From Flavivirga algicola (GTDB lineage: Bacteria; Bacteroidota; Bacteroidia; Flavobacteriales; Flavobacteriaceae), in the NCBI RefSeq assembly GCF_012910715.1, contig NZ_JABBHF010000003.1:1-64000 (forward strand): a stretch of 64,000 nt of DNA. Reading direction: 5' to 3'. Below the pieces are notes generated by a model that was not told the origin of the DNA, made no database searches, and saw only the letters and a program-made list of their open reading frames with translations. A program made the translations under genes and the position numbers. Below, in pieces: positions 24,757-32,942 of this stretch (within the stretch, counting starts at the first letter, position 1; every line of letters starts with the position of its first letter).

Positions 24757-25086
24757 TTAAAGTGAAAATGATTCGCCGCAGCCGCAAGTACGGTTAGCAT
24801 TGGGATTGTTAAATATGAAACCAGTTCCGTTTAATCCTCCAGAATATTCAAGTGTTGTACCAATAAGGTATAAAAAGCTTTTTTTGTCAACAATGATTTT
24901 TACATCGTTATCTTCAAATACTTTATCATCTTCTTGATTTTCTTTGTCAAACTTTAAATCGTAAGATAGACCAGAACAACCTCCACTTTTAACGCCTACT
25001 CGGATGTAATCTGTTGAAGGGTCAAAGCCGTCGTCGGTCATGAGTTCAATGACTTTCTTTTTAGCTGTATCAGAAACTTTTATCAT
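24757..25086 (-). CDS. sufA: SufA/IscA-type Fe-S carrier protein
   Basis: A 109-residue HesB/IscA-family protein, an A-type carrier that receives clusters from the Suf scaffold. Cluster-binding cysteines lie in VKSGGCSGLSYDL and in the C-terminal NRTCGCGESFSL (CxC). It is the first gene of the leftward suf cluster. A TATATTTG box 70 bases upstream of the start on the minus strand is a likely promoter for the operon. Confidence 0.95.
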   Translation of the reverse strand: MIKVSDTAKKKVIELMTDDGFDPSTDYIRVGVKSGGCSGLSYDLKFDKENQEDDKVFEDNDVKIIVDKKSFLYLIGTTLEYSGGLNGTGFIFNNPNANRTCGCGESFSL

Positions 25087-25155
25087 AGTATCTTTTAATT
25101 AAATCTAGAAATGAATTAACAGTTATTTTATTAAGACAGTTTCTAAATAGGGTAC

Positions 25156-25163
25156 AAATATAC
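25156..25163 (-). promoter_or_regulatory. Probable suf operon -7 box
   Basis: CAAATATA on the plus strand reads TATATTTG on the minus strand, a perfect match to the Bacteroidota -7 element, 70 bases before sufA. No clear -33 TTG was seen. Confidence 0.5.
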
Positions 25164-25236
25164 AATATAAGTCATGGATTACCATATAACCTAACATTAT
25201 ATTAGCATATGGGTTTATAGGTTTTTTTTATGCAAA

Positions 25237-25266
25237 AATAAAGAGCCTATAATTAAGCTCTTTATT
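25237..25266. terminator. Terminator-like hairpin
   Basis: AATAAAGAGC (25237-25246) and GCTCTTTATT (25257-25266) form a perfect 10-bp stem with a 10-base loop and T-rich flanks. It lies between the zinc-ribbon gene (stop at 25300, leftward) and sufA. Confidence 0.65.
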
Positions 25267-25299
25267 TTGTTTCAGGTTTTAAAAAAGTTAATAATTAGG

Positions 25300-25509
25300 T
25301 TAAACTATTTTTTTCGTTTTTGTAATAGAGAAAATGTTTTTTTTCAGGCGTTGTTTTACCTTTACAATATTTCCTTCCATATCAAATCTGAAATAGTTTT
25401 TACAGCACTTACAAATTAATTCTGGAGTATTTAAATTTGATTCATTAAGACGAAAATAATTATGTCCGAAAGTAGTGCAGAAAAGAGTAGAAGTTACATT
25501 AGTTTTCAT
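25300..25509 (-). CDS. Small zinc-ribbon-like protein
   Basis: A 69-residue basic protein. C11 with GH at 15-16 (CTTFGHNY) and a C33/C35/C36 group (LICKCCKNYF) resemble the C-x3-GHxY and CxxCK pairs of the two larger proteins at 31389-31724 and 31796-32062. A single zinc site is likely. The C-terminal third is lysine-rich, so nucleic-acid contact is possible. It is monocistronic with a hairpin after the stop. Function unknown. Confidence 0.6.
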   Translation of the reverse strand: MKTNVTSTLFCTTFGHNYFRLNESNLNTPELICKCCKNYFRFDMEGNIVKVKQRLKKNIFSITKTKKIV

Positions 25510-25621
25510 AGTCCTAGTAATTTTCAGAACATTAATTTAAGTAAAATCATACAAAAATGAAAGAAAAATTCTATTTTTTTGACGAAAAACATTGAATTTT
25601 ATAGTGTTTTTTGTCTTAAAA

Positions 25622-26671
25622 TCAGTTTTTATCGATAAAATGGTAGTCCGAAAGGGCAAGTAAGAAAGCTTTTAAGTCTGCTTTGTCTTGAGAAGAAAGC
25701 TGTACACCACCTTGTGCCACTTTTTTCATTAAAGGATCGATGGTTAGCGAGTTCTGTAAACCTTCACTGTAATGATTAATAACTTCATCAAGTGTTGTAA
25801 ACCTGCCATCATGCATATAAGGTGCCGTGAATGCCAGGTTTCTTAATGAAGGGGTTTTGAATTTTCCATTGTCAGCAGGATCACCAGTTACTTCTCCTAA
25901 TCCCAAATCAGTAATCGTAGCATCTAGTCCGTTGTTGTGAAAAATATTATCTGTCCACAAAGGGTTTTTATCACTGCCATGACAATGAAAACAATCCCCC
26001 TTGGTTTCATCCATAAAAATATTAAAACCATTAAGTTCTTCGGGCGTCAAGGTCGCTTCTCCCAAAAGATGCTTATCGAATTTTGAATTAGAAGAAATTA
26101 GCGTGCGTTCAAATTGGGCAATTGCTTTAGTGACTAAAACGGAATCTATGGTTGAAGTTCCAAATGCCTGTTCGAATAAATTAGGGTATTCAGAATGCTG
26201 CTGTAATTTTTGCTCTACTTGCGTCCAAGTATTGTGCATTTCTAAGGGATCTGTTACTGGTTGGAATGCTTGGTGTTCTAAACTAAATACCCGGCCGTCC
26301 CAAAAGAATTTTTCATCGTAATTCCACGCTAAATTAAATAAAGGCATGGCGTTACGGCTACCAAAAAAACCATCAACACCATCACTAAACTGATTGGTAT
26401 CTGTAAATGCATTTCCTGGAGCATGGCAGTCTACGCATGCCTGGGTGTTGTTTACCGATAATATAGGGTCGAAGAATAATTTTTCACCTAAAGCTATGCC
26501 TTCTACAGTTTGTGGGTTGTCTGTAGGAATAACAGGTGCTAGTAGGTTGTTTTGAAAAAGCTGCGGAATTTGTAATGGACTTGGCGTAGGAACATATTTA
26601 TCTACACTTTCATCGGAGCATGATGCGCAAATGAAAAAGAGTAACATATAATATGAAATCCATTTTAGCAT
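25622..26671 (-). CDS. Di-heme cytochrome c peroxidase / MauG-MbnH-like lipoprotein
   Basis: A 349-residue exported protein with lipobox-like CASC near residue 18. Two c-type heme sites are visible: CVDCH (C79-H83) and CFHCH (C227-H231). The context is that of the bacterial cytochrome c peroxidase / MauG family (LGEKLFFDP, GFFGSRNAMPLFN, FFWDGR, APYMHDGRFTTLDEV). It starts one base after the MbnP-like gene stop. In the studied MbnH/MbnP pair, the di-heme enzyme oxidises a tryptophan of MbnP to kynurenine and creates a copper site. The pairing here suggests the same activity rather than peroxide removal, but this is inference. Confidence 0.88.
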   Translation of the reverse strand: MLKWISYYMLLFFICASCSDESVDKYVPTPSPLQIPQLFQNNLLAPVIPTDNPQTVEGIALGEKLFFDPILSVNNTQACVDCHAPGNAFTDTNQFSDGVDGFFGSRNAMPLFNLAWNYDEKFFWDGRVFSLEHQAFQPVTDPLEMHNTWTQVEQKLQQHSEYPNLFEQAFGTSTIDSVLVTKAIAQFERTLISSNSKFDKHLLGEATLTPEELNGFNIFMDETKGDCFHCHGSDKNPLWTDNIFHNNGLDATITDLGLGEVTGDPADNGKFKTPSLRNLAFTAPYMHDGRFTTLDEVINHYSEGLQNSLTIDPLMKKVAQGGVQLSSQDKADLKAFLLALSDYHFIDKN

Positions 26672-26672
26672 T

Positions 26673-27443
26673 TTATTGATTGATTGCGTTTAAACTAAAT
26701 ACATCTTGTCCATTTTGAAACATCATTAGCTGGGCACTAAAATTGGGCATGAGCATATTGTTTAAAACATTTAAATCCCAAGTATTTGGGTTTTTAAACC
26801 ATTCGGCAATGTTCATGTTGATTTCAAAAGAAGCATTATTTGTTATAGTAACTTCACCTAAATCAACTTCAAAAAAAGTATCTCCAAATACAGGTGTTGC
26901 CCCCGAATTATCTACAGCTCTTATGGCATGAAACACATAGCCTGTTTGGGTTGTTATATTATTAATAAACCTTCCTTCTAATTGCATATAATGGTATCCG
27001 CCTCCTAACATGGCTGGTACACTCCAAGAAGCAGCATTTAAGTCGGGGTAATTGTTATTGTAATTGTCATCATTGTTAAAACCAAAGGTAAAAGATACGT
27101 TGCTATAAGTTCCCTTTGGAATGGTTGTGGTTGGCGAAAAAGAAAGGTTGGTGTTGTTGGTAACATCAACTAGGTTATAACCGTCAAGGACAAATGTTTC
27201 TCCATCCGATTTTTGAAATGTAATGTTCGAAATAAGGTATCTTAGTTTTGTAATACTTAATTCCTCACCATTTGCATTGGTATACTGAATGGTATTAAAA
27301 TTGGAGTTTGTAACTGCTGTTGCGTCCCAACTATGGCTGAAGTTAAATGTTACTATGGCTTCAGAAATTTCATCATCGTTATCTGTAGCACAGGAGATTA
27401 AGATGATTGAACTGAAAAAGAGTATGGGGAATATTTTTTGCAT
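26673..27443 (-). CDS. MbnP-like exported protein
   Basis: A 256-residue lipoprotein (signal MQKIFPILFFSSIILISC). The mature protein has the MbnP-family layout: an early FNFSHSWDAT with His and Trp, GEELSITKLRYLISNITF, a central GGGYHYMQLEGRF, YVFHAIR and a late AEWFKNPNTWDL. Candidate copper ligands are the His residues of SHSW, GYHY and VFHA. Several Trp residues could be the partner enzyme's target. It is followed one base later by the di-heme enzyme gene and preceded four bases earlier by a propeller gene, so translation is probably coupled. Confidence 0.82.
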   Translation of the reverse strand: MQKIFPILFFSSIILISCATDNDDEISEAIVTFNFSHSWDATAVTNSNFNTIQYTNANGEELSITKLRYLISNITFQKSDGETFVLDGYNLVDVTNNTNLSFSPTTTIPKGTYSNVSFTFGFNNDDNYNNNYPDLNAASWSVPAMLGGGYHYMQLEGRFINNITTQTGYVFHAIRAVDNSGATPVFGDTFFEVDLGEVTITNNASFEINMNIAEWFKNPNTWDLNVLNNMLMPNFSAQLMMFQNGQDVFSLNAINQ

Positions 27444-27447
27444 GGTC

Positions 27448-28794
27448 TTATTTTATTTTAAAAATTAATAAATCTGTAAATCCTTTATTGCCTGGGATAT
27501 CAATATTGTCACTATTAGATTCTCCAACAATAATAACGCTTTTGTCATTAAGCTCAACGGCATCATAAGCAAAATCGATATCGGAGCCTCCAACTGTTTT
27601 TTGCCATTTTAAGTTTGCGTTAGCATCAATTTTTAGAACCCAGGCATCATTTTGACCGTTGTTATTTGAAAGATCTCCGTTGGAGCTTCTTGAACTGCCA
27701 GAAATAATAAATCCATTATCTTGAGTTTTAGAAATAGAGCGACCTGCATCAAAACTACTACCTCCAAACGTTTTCTCCCAGATTAAGTTTCCTGTCGGAG
27801 ATATTTTAATAATCCATAAATCTGCCGCACCATTGTTATTAGAAACGTCTAAATCATTACTTCTGGTATCTCCAATAATAATATAGTTACCATCGGTTGA
27901 TTTTGTAATGGCTCTGGCTTCATCGGTTTCTGAGCCTCCAAAAGATTTCTCCCAAATTAAATTGCCAGTTTCTGAGATTTTAACAACCCAAAAATCATAT
28001 GATCCTTTGTTTCCTGTTATGTCAACATCGTTACTATCTGAAGATCCAACGATAATATAACCGCTATCTTCAGTTTGGATAACATCGTAGGGTGTGTCTG
28101 TAAAAGTACCTCCAAAAAATTTGCTCCATTGTTTTTCTCCGGAAGCATTTAGTTTGACAGCCCAATAATCGCCACCAGCATGTTTTTTTGATGGCAATAA
28201 TTTGCTGTTACCTTGTCCATTGGAAGCTGTAACATCTAATACACCAGTTAATAGGTAACCATCATCATTGGTTTGAATGATAGAAATACCATTGTCTGCT
28301 CCAGAAAATCCAAAAGACTTTTCCCATAAGATCGCTCCGGAAGTATCTAATTTTGAAATCCAAAAATCATTAAATCCATTGTTTTGTGTCACATCACCAT
28401 CATTACTTTTACTGTAACCCAAAATGGCAAATCCATTATCTGATGTTTGAATAATGTCTTGACCACGATCATCATCACTGCCCCCATAGCTTTTTTGCCA
28501 TTGCAATGTGTTGTTTTGACCGTATTTTAGTATCCAATAATCAAAAGATTCATTAAGTTTGTTTGTCACATCGCCGTCTGCACTCTGTACATATCCTAGG
28601 ATGGCGTAGCCGCCATCTGAAGTTTTAATAATAGATTGGGCACTTTCATTTTTTGCCCCGCCAATCGTTTTTACAAAATCTATTTCTTTTTTTTCGCCCT
28701 CAGGTATTTCATTAGAAGCATCATCATTTTTAGAGCAGCTGCAAAATAAAGCAATGCCTACTGCTAAAATAATTTTTGAATTTGGGATTTGCAT
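27448..28794 (-). CDS. Seven-repeat beta-propeller-like lipoprotein
   Basis: I chose the start at 28794 (448 residues) because it begins a proper lipoprotein signal, MQIPNSKIILAVGIALFCSC. Starting at 28845 would add 17 residues and overlap the upstream gene. The mature protein holds seven repeats of about 55 residues. Each has a core like GGSxxDxxxxIxxTxDxGYxIxGxSxSxxGDV followed by DxWxxKxxxxGxxxWxKxFGG. Seven blades suggest a closed propeller on the cell surface or periplasmic face. It lies 7 bases after the choice-of-anchor B gene and 4 before the MbnP-like gene. Confidence 0.8.
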   Translation of the reverse strand: MQIPNSKIILAVGIALFCSCSKNDDASNEIPEGEKKEIDFVKTIGGAKNESAQSIIKTSDGGYAILGYVQSADGDVTNKLNESFDYWILKYGQNNTLQWQKSYGGSDDDRGQDIIQTSDNGFAILGYSKSNDGDVTQNNGFNDFWISKLDTSGAILWEKSFGFSGADNGISIIQTNDDGYLLTGVLDVTASNGQGNSKLLPSKKHAGGDYWAVKLNASGEKQWSKFFGGTFTDTPYDVIQTEDSGYIIVGSSDSNDVDITGNKGSYDFWVVKISETGNLIWEKSFGGSETDEARAITKSTDGNYIIIGDTRSNDLDVSNNNGAADLWIIKISPTGNLIWEKTFGGSSFDAGRSISKTQDNGFIISGSSRSSNGDLSNNNGQNDAWVLKIDANANLKWQKTVGGSDIDFAYDAVELNDKSVIIVGESNSDNIDIPGNKGFTDLLIFKIK

Positions 28795-28801
28795 AGCGAC
28801 T

Positions 28802-30067
28802 TTATTGGGAGCTACTTTTTTTAATAATAAATAAACCTCTTTCAATATCGCTTATAATGATATTGCCGCTTGGCAGGTATGGATATACATTCCATGCGCC
28901 ATTAAAACCTGTGTTATTGTTTTCTGGGTGGGTGTCAAAAAAGCCTATTTCTGTCATGGTTGTATTTACAATTTGAGAAATATCTATCATACGAACCCCA
29001 GCTCTATAGCTAGCCTGAAAAAATGTATTTCCTTTAACATAGCCGTTATGGTCAATAGCAGTGAAGGCTCCCAGATAATCCATATGAAAACTCGGGGCAT
29101 CTAAATCGGAGAAATCAAAAACGATGGTGCGTGTGTTGACACCTATATCTCTTTCGTCAGTTTCATCACCTAAGATAAAGTAATTTAGATCTTCGGTAAA
29201 CCAGCCTTGATGTGTGTATCCAACATTGCTATAGCTAATATCTGAAATTTTTACAGGGTTGGATTTATCGGTCACATCTGCAATAACTACTTCATTTTCA
29301 TTACTTCCAATTAGTATTTCGCGATCTGTATAATCTGTATCAGGGCCGTTATAGGTTATCACCTGCGCGTCATGAGAATAGCCACCTTCTCCAAAACCAC
29401 CTTCGTCCACAGGGGTTAAAGGGTTTTGAATGTTTATAAACAAGGGGCCTCCTGCAAATGTACCAGCTCTGTTTGTGCCAACAATATAGGCATATCCGCT
29501 AGTTTCATTTATTACAACATTATGGGCGCTTCCAAACCCAGTAAAATGTGCATCTGGAGTGAATGTTTCGGGTGGATTAGTGACGTTTCTCAAGCGTGTT
29601 AGGTCAAATACCTGCATTCCATGATTACCTGCATTATCTGCTACAATAAAGGCATGGTCCTTATAAACCTTTACATCGCGCCATGGACTGCTCACTGTTG
29701 CCGTTGGAACATTTCCTAAGTATATTGGGTTGCTTGTGTCTGTTATGTCGACAAAGGAGACGTTGGTGTCTGTAGCCATTAATGCATATTCCTTATCGGT
29801 AGTGGGATCTACCCAGCCCCAGGAATCATTTCCTTCGGTGGCTCCAAAAGTATTTATAGGTATATGTGCCATTAGATCATAACCATCGCAAGGATAATCT
29901 CCTGCAAAACCATTCTCACAAGGAGCTAATATATCTGTTGAGGGTGTGTCTGTATTATCCCCAAGAATAGGTATATTGTTATCTCTTTCGCAAGATTGAG
30001 ATAAAAATAATAGACCGCTCAAAACAAATAATTTGATAAAACGAATACGGTTTTTAAAGTAATTCAT
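28802..30067 (-). CDS. Choice-of-anchor B family exported protein
   Basis: A 421-residue lipoprotein (signal ending LFLSQSC). The body is a beta-propeller-like domain matching the choice-of-anchor B family: GNDSWGWVDPTTDKEYALM, VDITDTSNPIYLGNVPT, DHAFIVADNAGNHGMQVFDL, GSAHNVVINETSGYAYIVG and GGYSHDAQVITYNG. Members are surface or secreted proteins with varied anchors. It is the first gene of a four-gene leftward cluster with the propeller, MbnP-like and di-heme proteins. A role in metal or redox chemistry at the surface is inferred only from these neighbours. Confidence 0.85.
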   Translation of the reverse strand: MNYFKNRIRFIKLFVLSGLLFLSQSCERDNNIPILGDNTDTPSTDILAPCENGFAGDYPCDGYDLMAHIPINTFGATEGNDSWGWVDPTTDKEYALMATDTNVSFVDITDTSNPIYLGNVPTATVSSPWRDVKVYKDHAFIVADNAGNHGMQVFDLTRLRNVTNPPETFTPDAHFTGFGSAHNVVINETSGYAYIVGTNRAGTFAGGPLFINIQNPLTPVDEGGFGEGGYSHDAQVITYNGPDTDYTDREILIGSNENEVVIADVTDKSNPVKISDISYSNVGYTHQGWFTEDLNYFILGDETDERDIGVNTRTIVFDFSDLDAPSFHMDYLGAFTAIDHNGYVKGNTFFQASYRAGVRMIDISQIVNTTMTEIGFFDTHPENNNTGFNGAWNVYPYLPSGNIIISDIERGLFIIKKSSSQ

Positions 30068-30196
30068 GTTTGCAATTTTTTATTAATCTTTTTCAAAGTG
30101 TAGAATTTGTCCGAACCTCTTAGCCTTTAATTAAAACGAATTCTATAATAAACATATTGTTTGCTGTGTTTGCATGCGAAACAATAAGTTATTGTG

Positions 30197-30217
30197 TAAA
30201 GTAATGAAATTACTTTA
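30197..30217. promoter_or_regulatory. Inverted repeat in the divergent thiL promoter region
   Basis: TAAAGTAAT and ATTACTTTA form perfect 9-bp arms around GAA, between thiL and the choice-of-anchor B gene. A regulator site is possible. No THI-box (TPP riboswitch) motifs were seen in the 30068-30352 gap. Confidence 0.35.
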
Positions 30218-30340
30218 TATATACATCAAAAATTGTTCCGCCTTCTGGATTTGTATGGAAAACTGAACATAAGCTATTCCATTTGAGACTGGTTTTAACT
30301 ATAATATTAAAAGTTTATTCGTTTATCTATTTAAGCTTCT

Positions 30341-30348
30341 TATTTTTG
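30341..30348 (+). promoter_or_regulatory. thiL -7 box, probable leaderless start
   Basis: TATTTTTG fits TAnnTTTG and ends four bases before the thiL ATG, the same spacing as at hflX. Confidence 0.5.
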
Positions 30349-30352
30349 CACT

Positions 30353-31399
30353 ATGATAGAAGATAAGAATCCACAGAGGACTGAATTAAGTGATTTAGGT
30401 GAGTTTGGGCTCATAGATCACTTAACTAAGAATTTTAAGATTAATCACAAGTCTACAGTTAAAGCTATTGGAGATGATGCAGCTGTTTTAGATTTTAAGA
30501 CTAAAAAAATAGTCGTTACAACCGATTTGCTTGTTGAGGGCGTACATTTCGATTTAAGTTATATGCCGTTAAAACATTTGGGTTATAAGGCGGTTATCGT
30601 TAATTTATCTGATGTGTATGCTATGAATGCCAAGGCGACACAGGTTACGGTTTCTATAGCGGTGTCCAATAGATTTCCGTTAGAGGCTCTTGAAGATTTA
30701 TATGCGGGTATTGAAACTGCTGCTAAAATTTATAATATTGATGTTGTAGGTGGTGATACAACATCTTCTACAACGGGACTATTAATTTCTGTGACAGCTA
30801 TTGGAGAAGTTGAAAGTAATGACGAGGTGTATAGAAATGGTGCTAAACCTAGCGATTTGTTAGTTGTTACCGGAGATTTGGGGGCTGCTTATATGGGGTT
30901 GCAGGTCTTGGAACGCGAAAAAGAAGTATACAAAGTAAACCCTAATAGCCAACCAGATCTAGAAGGTTATTCTTATATTATAGAGCGTCAATTAAAACCA
31001 GAAGCTCGAAAGGATATCATTAAATTGTTGAAAGATTTAAAGGTAAGACCATCTTCAATGATTGATATAAGTGACGGTTTGTCATCTGAGATTATACATT
31101 TGTGCAAACAAAGTAAAGTGGGTTGCGATTTGTATGAAGAAAAGATTCCTTTAGATCCTCAACTAATTTCTACCTGTGAAGAGTTTAATATTGATAGTAC
31201 GACAGTTGCTTTGAATGGAGGGGAGGATTACGAATTATTATTTACAATTTCTCAAGACGACTACTCTAAAATAAAGGCGAATCCAAACTTAACTGTTATT
31301 GGTTATATGAAAGAAGAGCAAGCGGGGGTGCATTTAGTAACTCGAGCAGATACTAAAATACCTATAAAAGCTCAGGGGTGGAAAAATTTTAATGCTTAA
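30353..31399 (+). CDS. thiL: Thiamine-monophosphate kinase ThiL
   Basis: A 348-residue ATP-dependent kinase that makes thiamine diphosphate from thiamine monophosphate. Family motifs are KAIGDDAAVLD near the N-terminus, VTTDLLVEGVHFDL, GGDTTSS (metal-binding Asp), VTGDLGAAYMGLQ, MIDISDGLSSEI and NGGEDYELLFT. Length is slightly above 330 but normal for Bacteroidota. No other thiamine genes are in the window. The 3' end overlaps the convergent zinc-ribbon gene by 11 bases. Confidence 0.95.
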   Translation: MIEDKNPQRTELSDLGEFGLIDHLTKNFKINHKSTVKAIGDDAAVLDFKTKKIVVTTDLLVEGVHFDLSYMPLKHLGYKAVIVNLSDVYAMNAKATQVTVSIAVSNRFPLEALEDLYAGIETAAKIYNIDVVGGDTTSSTTGLLISVTAIGEVESNDEVYRNGAKPSDLLVVTGDLGAAYMGLQVLEREKEVYKVNPNSQPDLEGYSYIIERQLKPEARKDIIKLLKDLKVRPSSMIDISDGLSSEIIHLCKQSKVGCDLYEEKIPLDPQLISTCEEFNIDSTTVALNGGEDYELLFTISQDDYSKIKANPNLTVIGYMKEEQAGVHLVTRADTKIPIKAQGWKNFNA

Positions 31400-31724
31400 A
31401 TACTAGTAGGTTATCTGTATTTATAGTAGCATGTATTTTGTCACTTGATTTTACTTTATGCTCTATATTGATATATTCCAGTTCTTCTTCGTTACTTGCA
31501 TCAACGCGTGGTTTTACGCTAGATCTCATATGGCGTTTCGCATGTATACGTTCTAATAAATCGTTAATTTCTTTGAATTTAGGCGTAAGCTCGGTTAGGT
31601 AGCCATTTCCGTTGGTAGTGAGTTCTTTTTTGCAGTTTTTGCAAGTATACTCTTTTACATGGTATGTGACGTTTCGAGACACTCGATAATCGTGCCCAAA
31701 TACCTTGCAATGAATGTTTTTCAT
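31389..31724 (-). CDS. Small zinc-ribbon protein, paralogue 1
   Basis: A 111-residue protein with C6-x3-GH (CKVFGHDY) and C28-x2-C31 (YTCKNCKKELTT), a likely single zinc site. A helix follows with LTPKFKEINDLLERIHAKR. Its first 65 residues are very close to the neighbour at 31796-32062, showing a tandem duplication. The C-terminal 40 residues diverge. The charge pattern allows nucleic-acid binding. I cannot name the family, though phage-type zinc ribbons look similar. Confidence 0.7.
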   Translation of the reverse strand: MKNIHCKVFGHDYRVSRNVTYHVKEYTCKNCKKELTTNGNGYLTELTPKFKEINDLLERIHAKRHMRSSVKPRVDASNEEELEYINIEHKVKSSDKIHATINTDNLLVFKH

Positions 31725-31795
31725 TTACAATATTAGATTAATTAGTTAGAGTCTATTAAAGTATTAAAAAACAATTGAATATTTTTAACTCCTAG

Positions 31796-32062
31796 TTAGT
31801 AAATCGACGAAGCGATCGTTTTCTTCTTCGAACGTTCCATTCTCGAAGCATGAATACGTTCTAAGATGGCATTTATTTCTTTAAACTTGGGTGTGAGTTC
31901 AATTAAATTGCCATTACTATTGGTTGTTAATTGTTTTTTACAATGAGAGCATGTGTATTCCTTAACATGGTAAGTTACATTTTTAGTTACCTGATAATCA
32001 TGACCAAAAAAATTGCAATATAGTTTAGGAATAAACGTAGGTTTGTTAGTAGGTTTTGTCAT
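31796..32062 (-). CDS. Small zinc-ribbon protein, paralogue 2
   Basis: I chose ATG 32062 (88 residues, MTKPTNKPTFIPKLYC). The frame is open upstream to 32152, but that would add 30 aromatic residues and overlap the hydrolase gene. C16-x3-GH (CNFFGHDY) and C38-x2-C41 (YTCSHCKKQLTT) match paralogue 1, as do NVTYHVKEYTC and ELTPKFKEIN. It lies 58 bases after the hydrolase and 71 before paralogue 1. Function unknown. Confidence 0.68.
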   Translation of the reverse strand: MTKPTNKPTFIPKLYCNFFGHDYQVTKNVTYHVKEYTCSHCKKQLTTNSNGNLIELTPKFKEINAILERIHASRMERSKKKTIASSIY

Positions 32063-32120
32063 GGTGTAGAATTTAAGAGCAATAAATCTAAAATAAAAAT
32101 TCCAATAAAACGATAAAATG

Positions 32121-32900
32121 CTATATATTTTCGACGAAATGCACAATTGCATCTAAAAACGCACGCTCATTTTCAATATAACTCATATGTCCGTCAGGAA
32201 ATTCTACCACTTCGACGCTTGTATTTTTTGTCTGGGAAATTAATGTATTATAGTCCAGTGCAGGGTCTTTTCTCCCAATAACCATCATTTTTTTAAAGGG
32301 AGTAAAATGCAGAAGTGCTTCCCTGTCCTTTCTAATTTTCATGCCTTCAAGTGCCGCTACAATACCTTGTAAAGGTGTTTTTAGGGCTTCTTTCTTTAAT
32401 TCTTTAATCTTTTTTGAAAAAATGGTCCTGTTTTTTGGCCTGAATAAATTAGAGATCGCCATTCTAATAAACATTTTATGATTTTGCTTTACAGCCATTA
32501 TAGCCCGATCTCTATTTTTCTTTTTTTCAATAGTATCTGCACTTGCAGTAGAGTTCATAAGACACAGTCCTTTTAATGCATCAGGGTTTTTTTCTGCGAA
32601 AGCAAGTGCTACATAGCCGCCCATGGAGTGTCCTATAAAGGTGGAACGACGAATTTTTAAATGTTTTAGAACAACTTGAACCGTTTCGGCCATAAGTTCC
32701 ATAGTGTGTATATAGCCTAGGCATTCGGTTTTTCCATGACCCAATAAATCGATACAAATAACCCGGTTTTTTTTTGATAGTATTGGAATAAAAGGATCCC
32801 ACATGGAGATATTCTCTAAAAATCCGTGAAGCAAAACGATGGCACTACCTTTTCCGCTATCGGTATAAAAAACAGTAATACCTTTATATTGTAAATTCAT
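32121..32900 (-). CDS. Alpha/beta hydrolase
   Basis: A 259-residue cytoplasmic hydrolase. The oxyanion region is VLLHGFLENISMWDPF, the nucleophile elbow is GHSMGGYVAL, the acid lies in VIGRKDPALDYN and the catalytic His in FPDGHMSYIEN. The fold and length fit the esterase / haloalkane-dehalogenase-like group. The substrate is unknown. It lies 42 bases after the ACT-like gene on the same strand, suggesting co-transcription. Confidence 0.92.
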   Translation of the reverse strand: MNLQYKGITVFYTDSGKGSAIVLLHGFLENISMWDPFIPILSKKNRVICIDLLGHGKTECLGYIHTMELMAETVQVVLKHLKIRRSTFIGHSMGGYVALAFAEKNPDALKGLCLMNSTASADTIEKKKNRDRAIMAVKQNHKMFIRMAISNLFRPKNRTIFSKKIKELKKEALKTPLQGIVAALEGMKIRKDREALLHFTPFKKMMVIGRKDPALDYNTLISQTKNTSVEVVEFPDGHMSYIENERAFLDAIVHFVENI

Positions 32901-32942
32901 TTTAAATCATTCTCATGTAAGGTAAAATCATTTAAATAAGCG

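Noticed and set aside
30068-30352. Possible TPP riboswitch before thiL
   Set aside because: No THI-box motifs seen, and a -7 box four bases before the ATG leaves no room for a leader.
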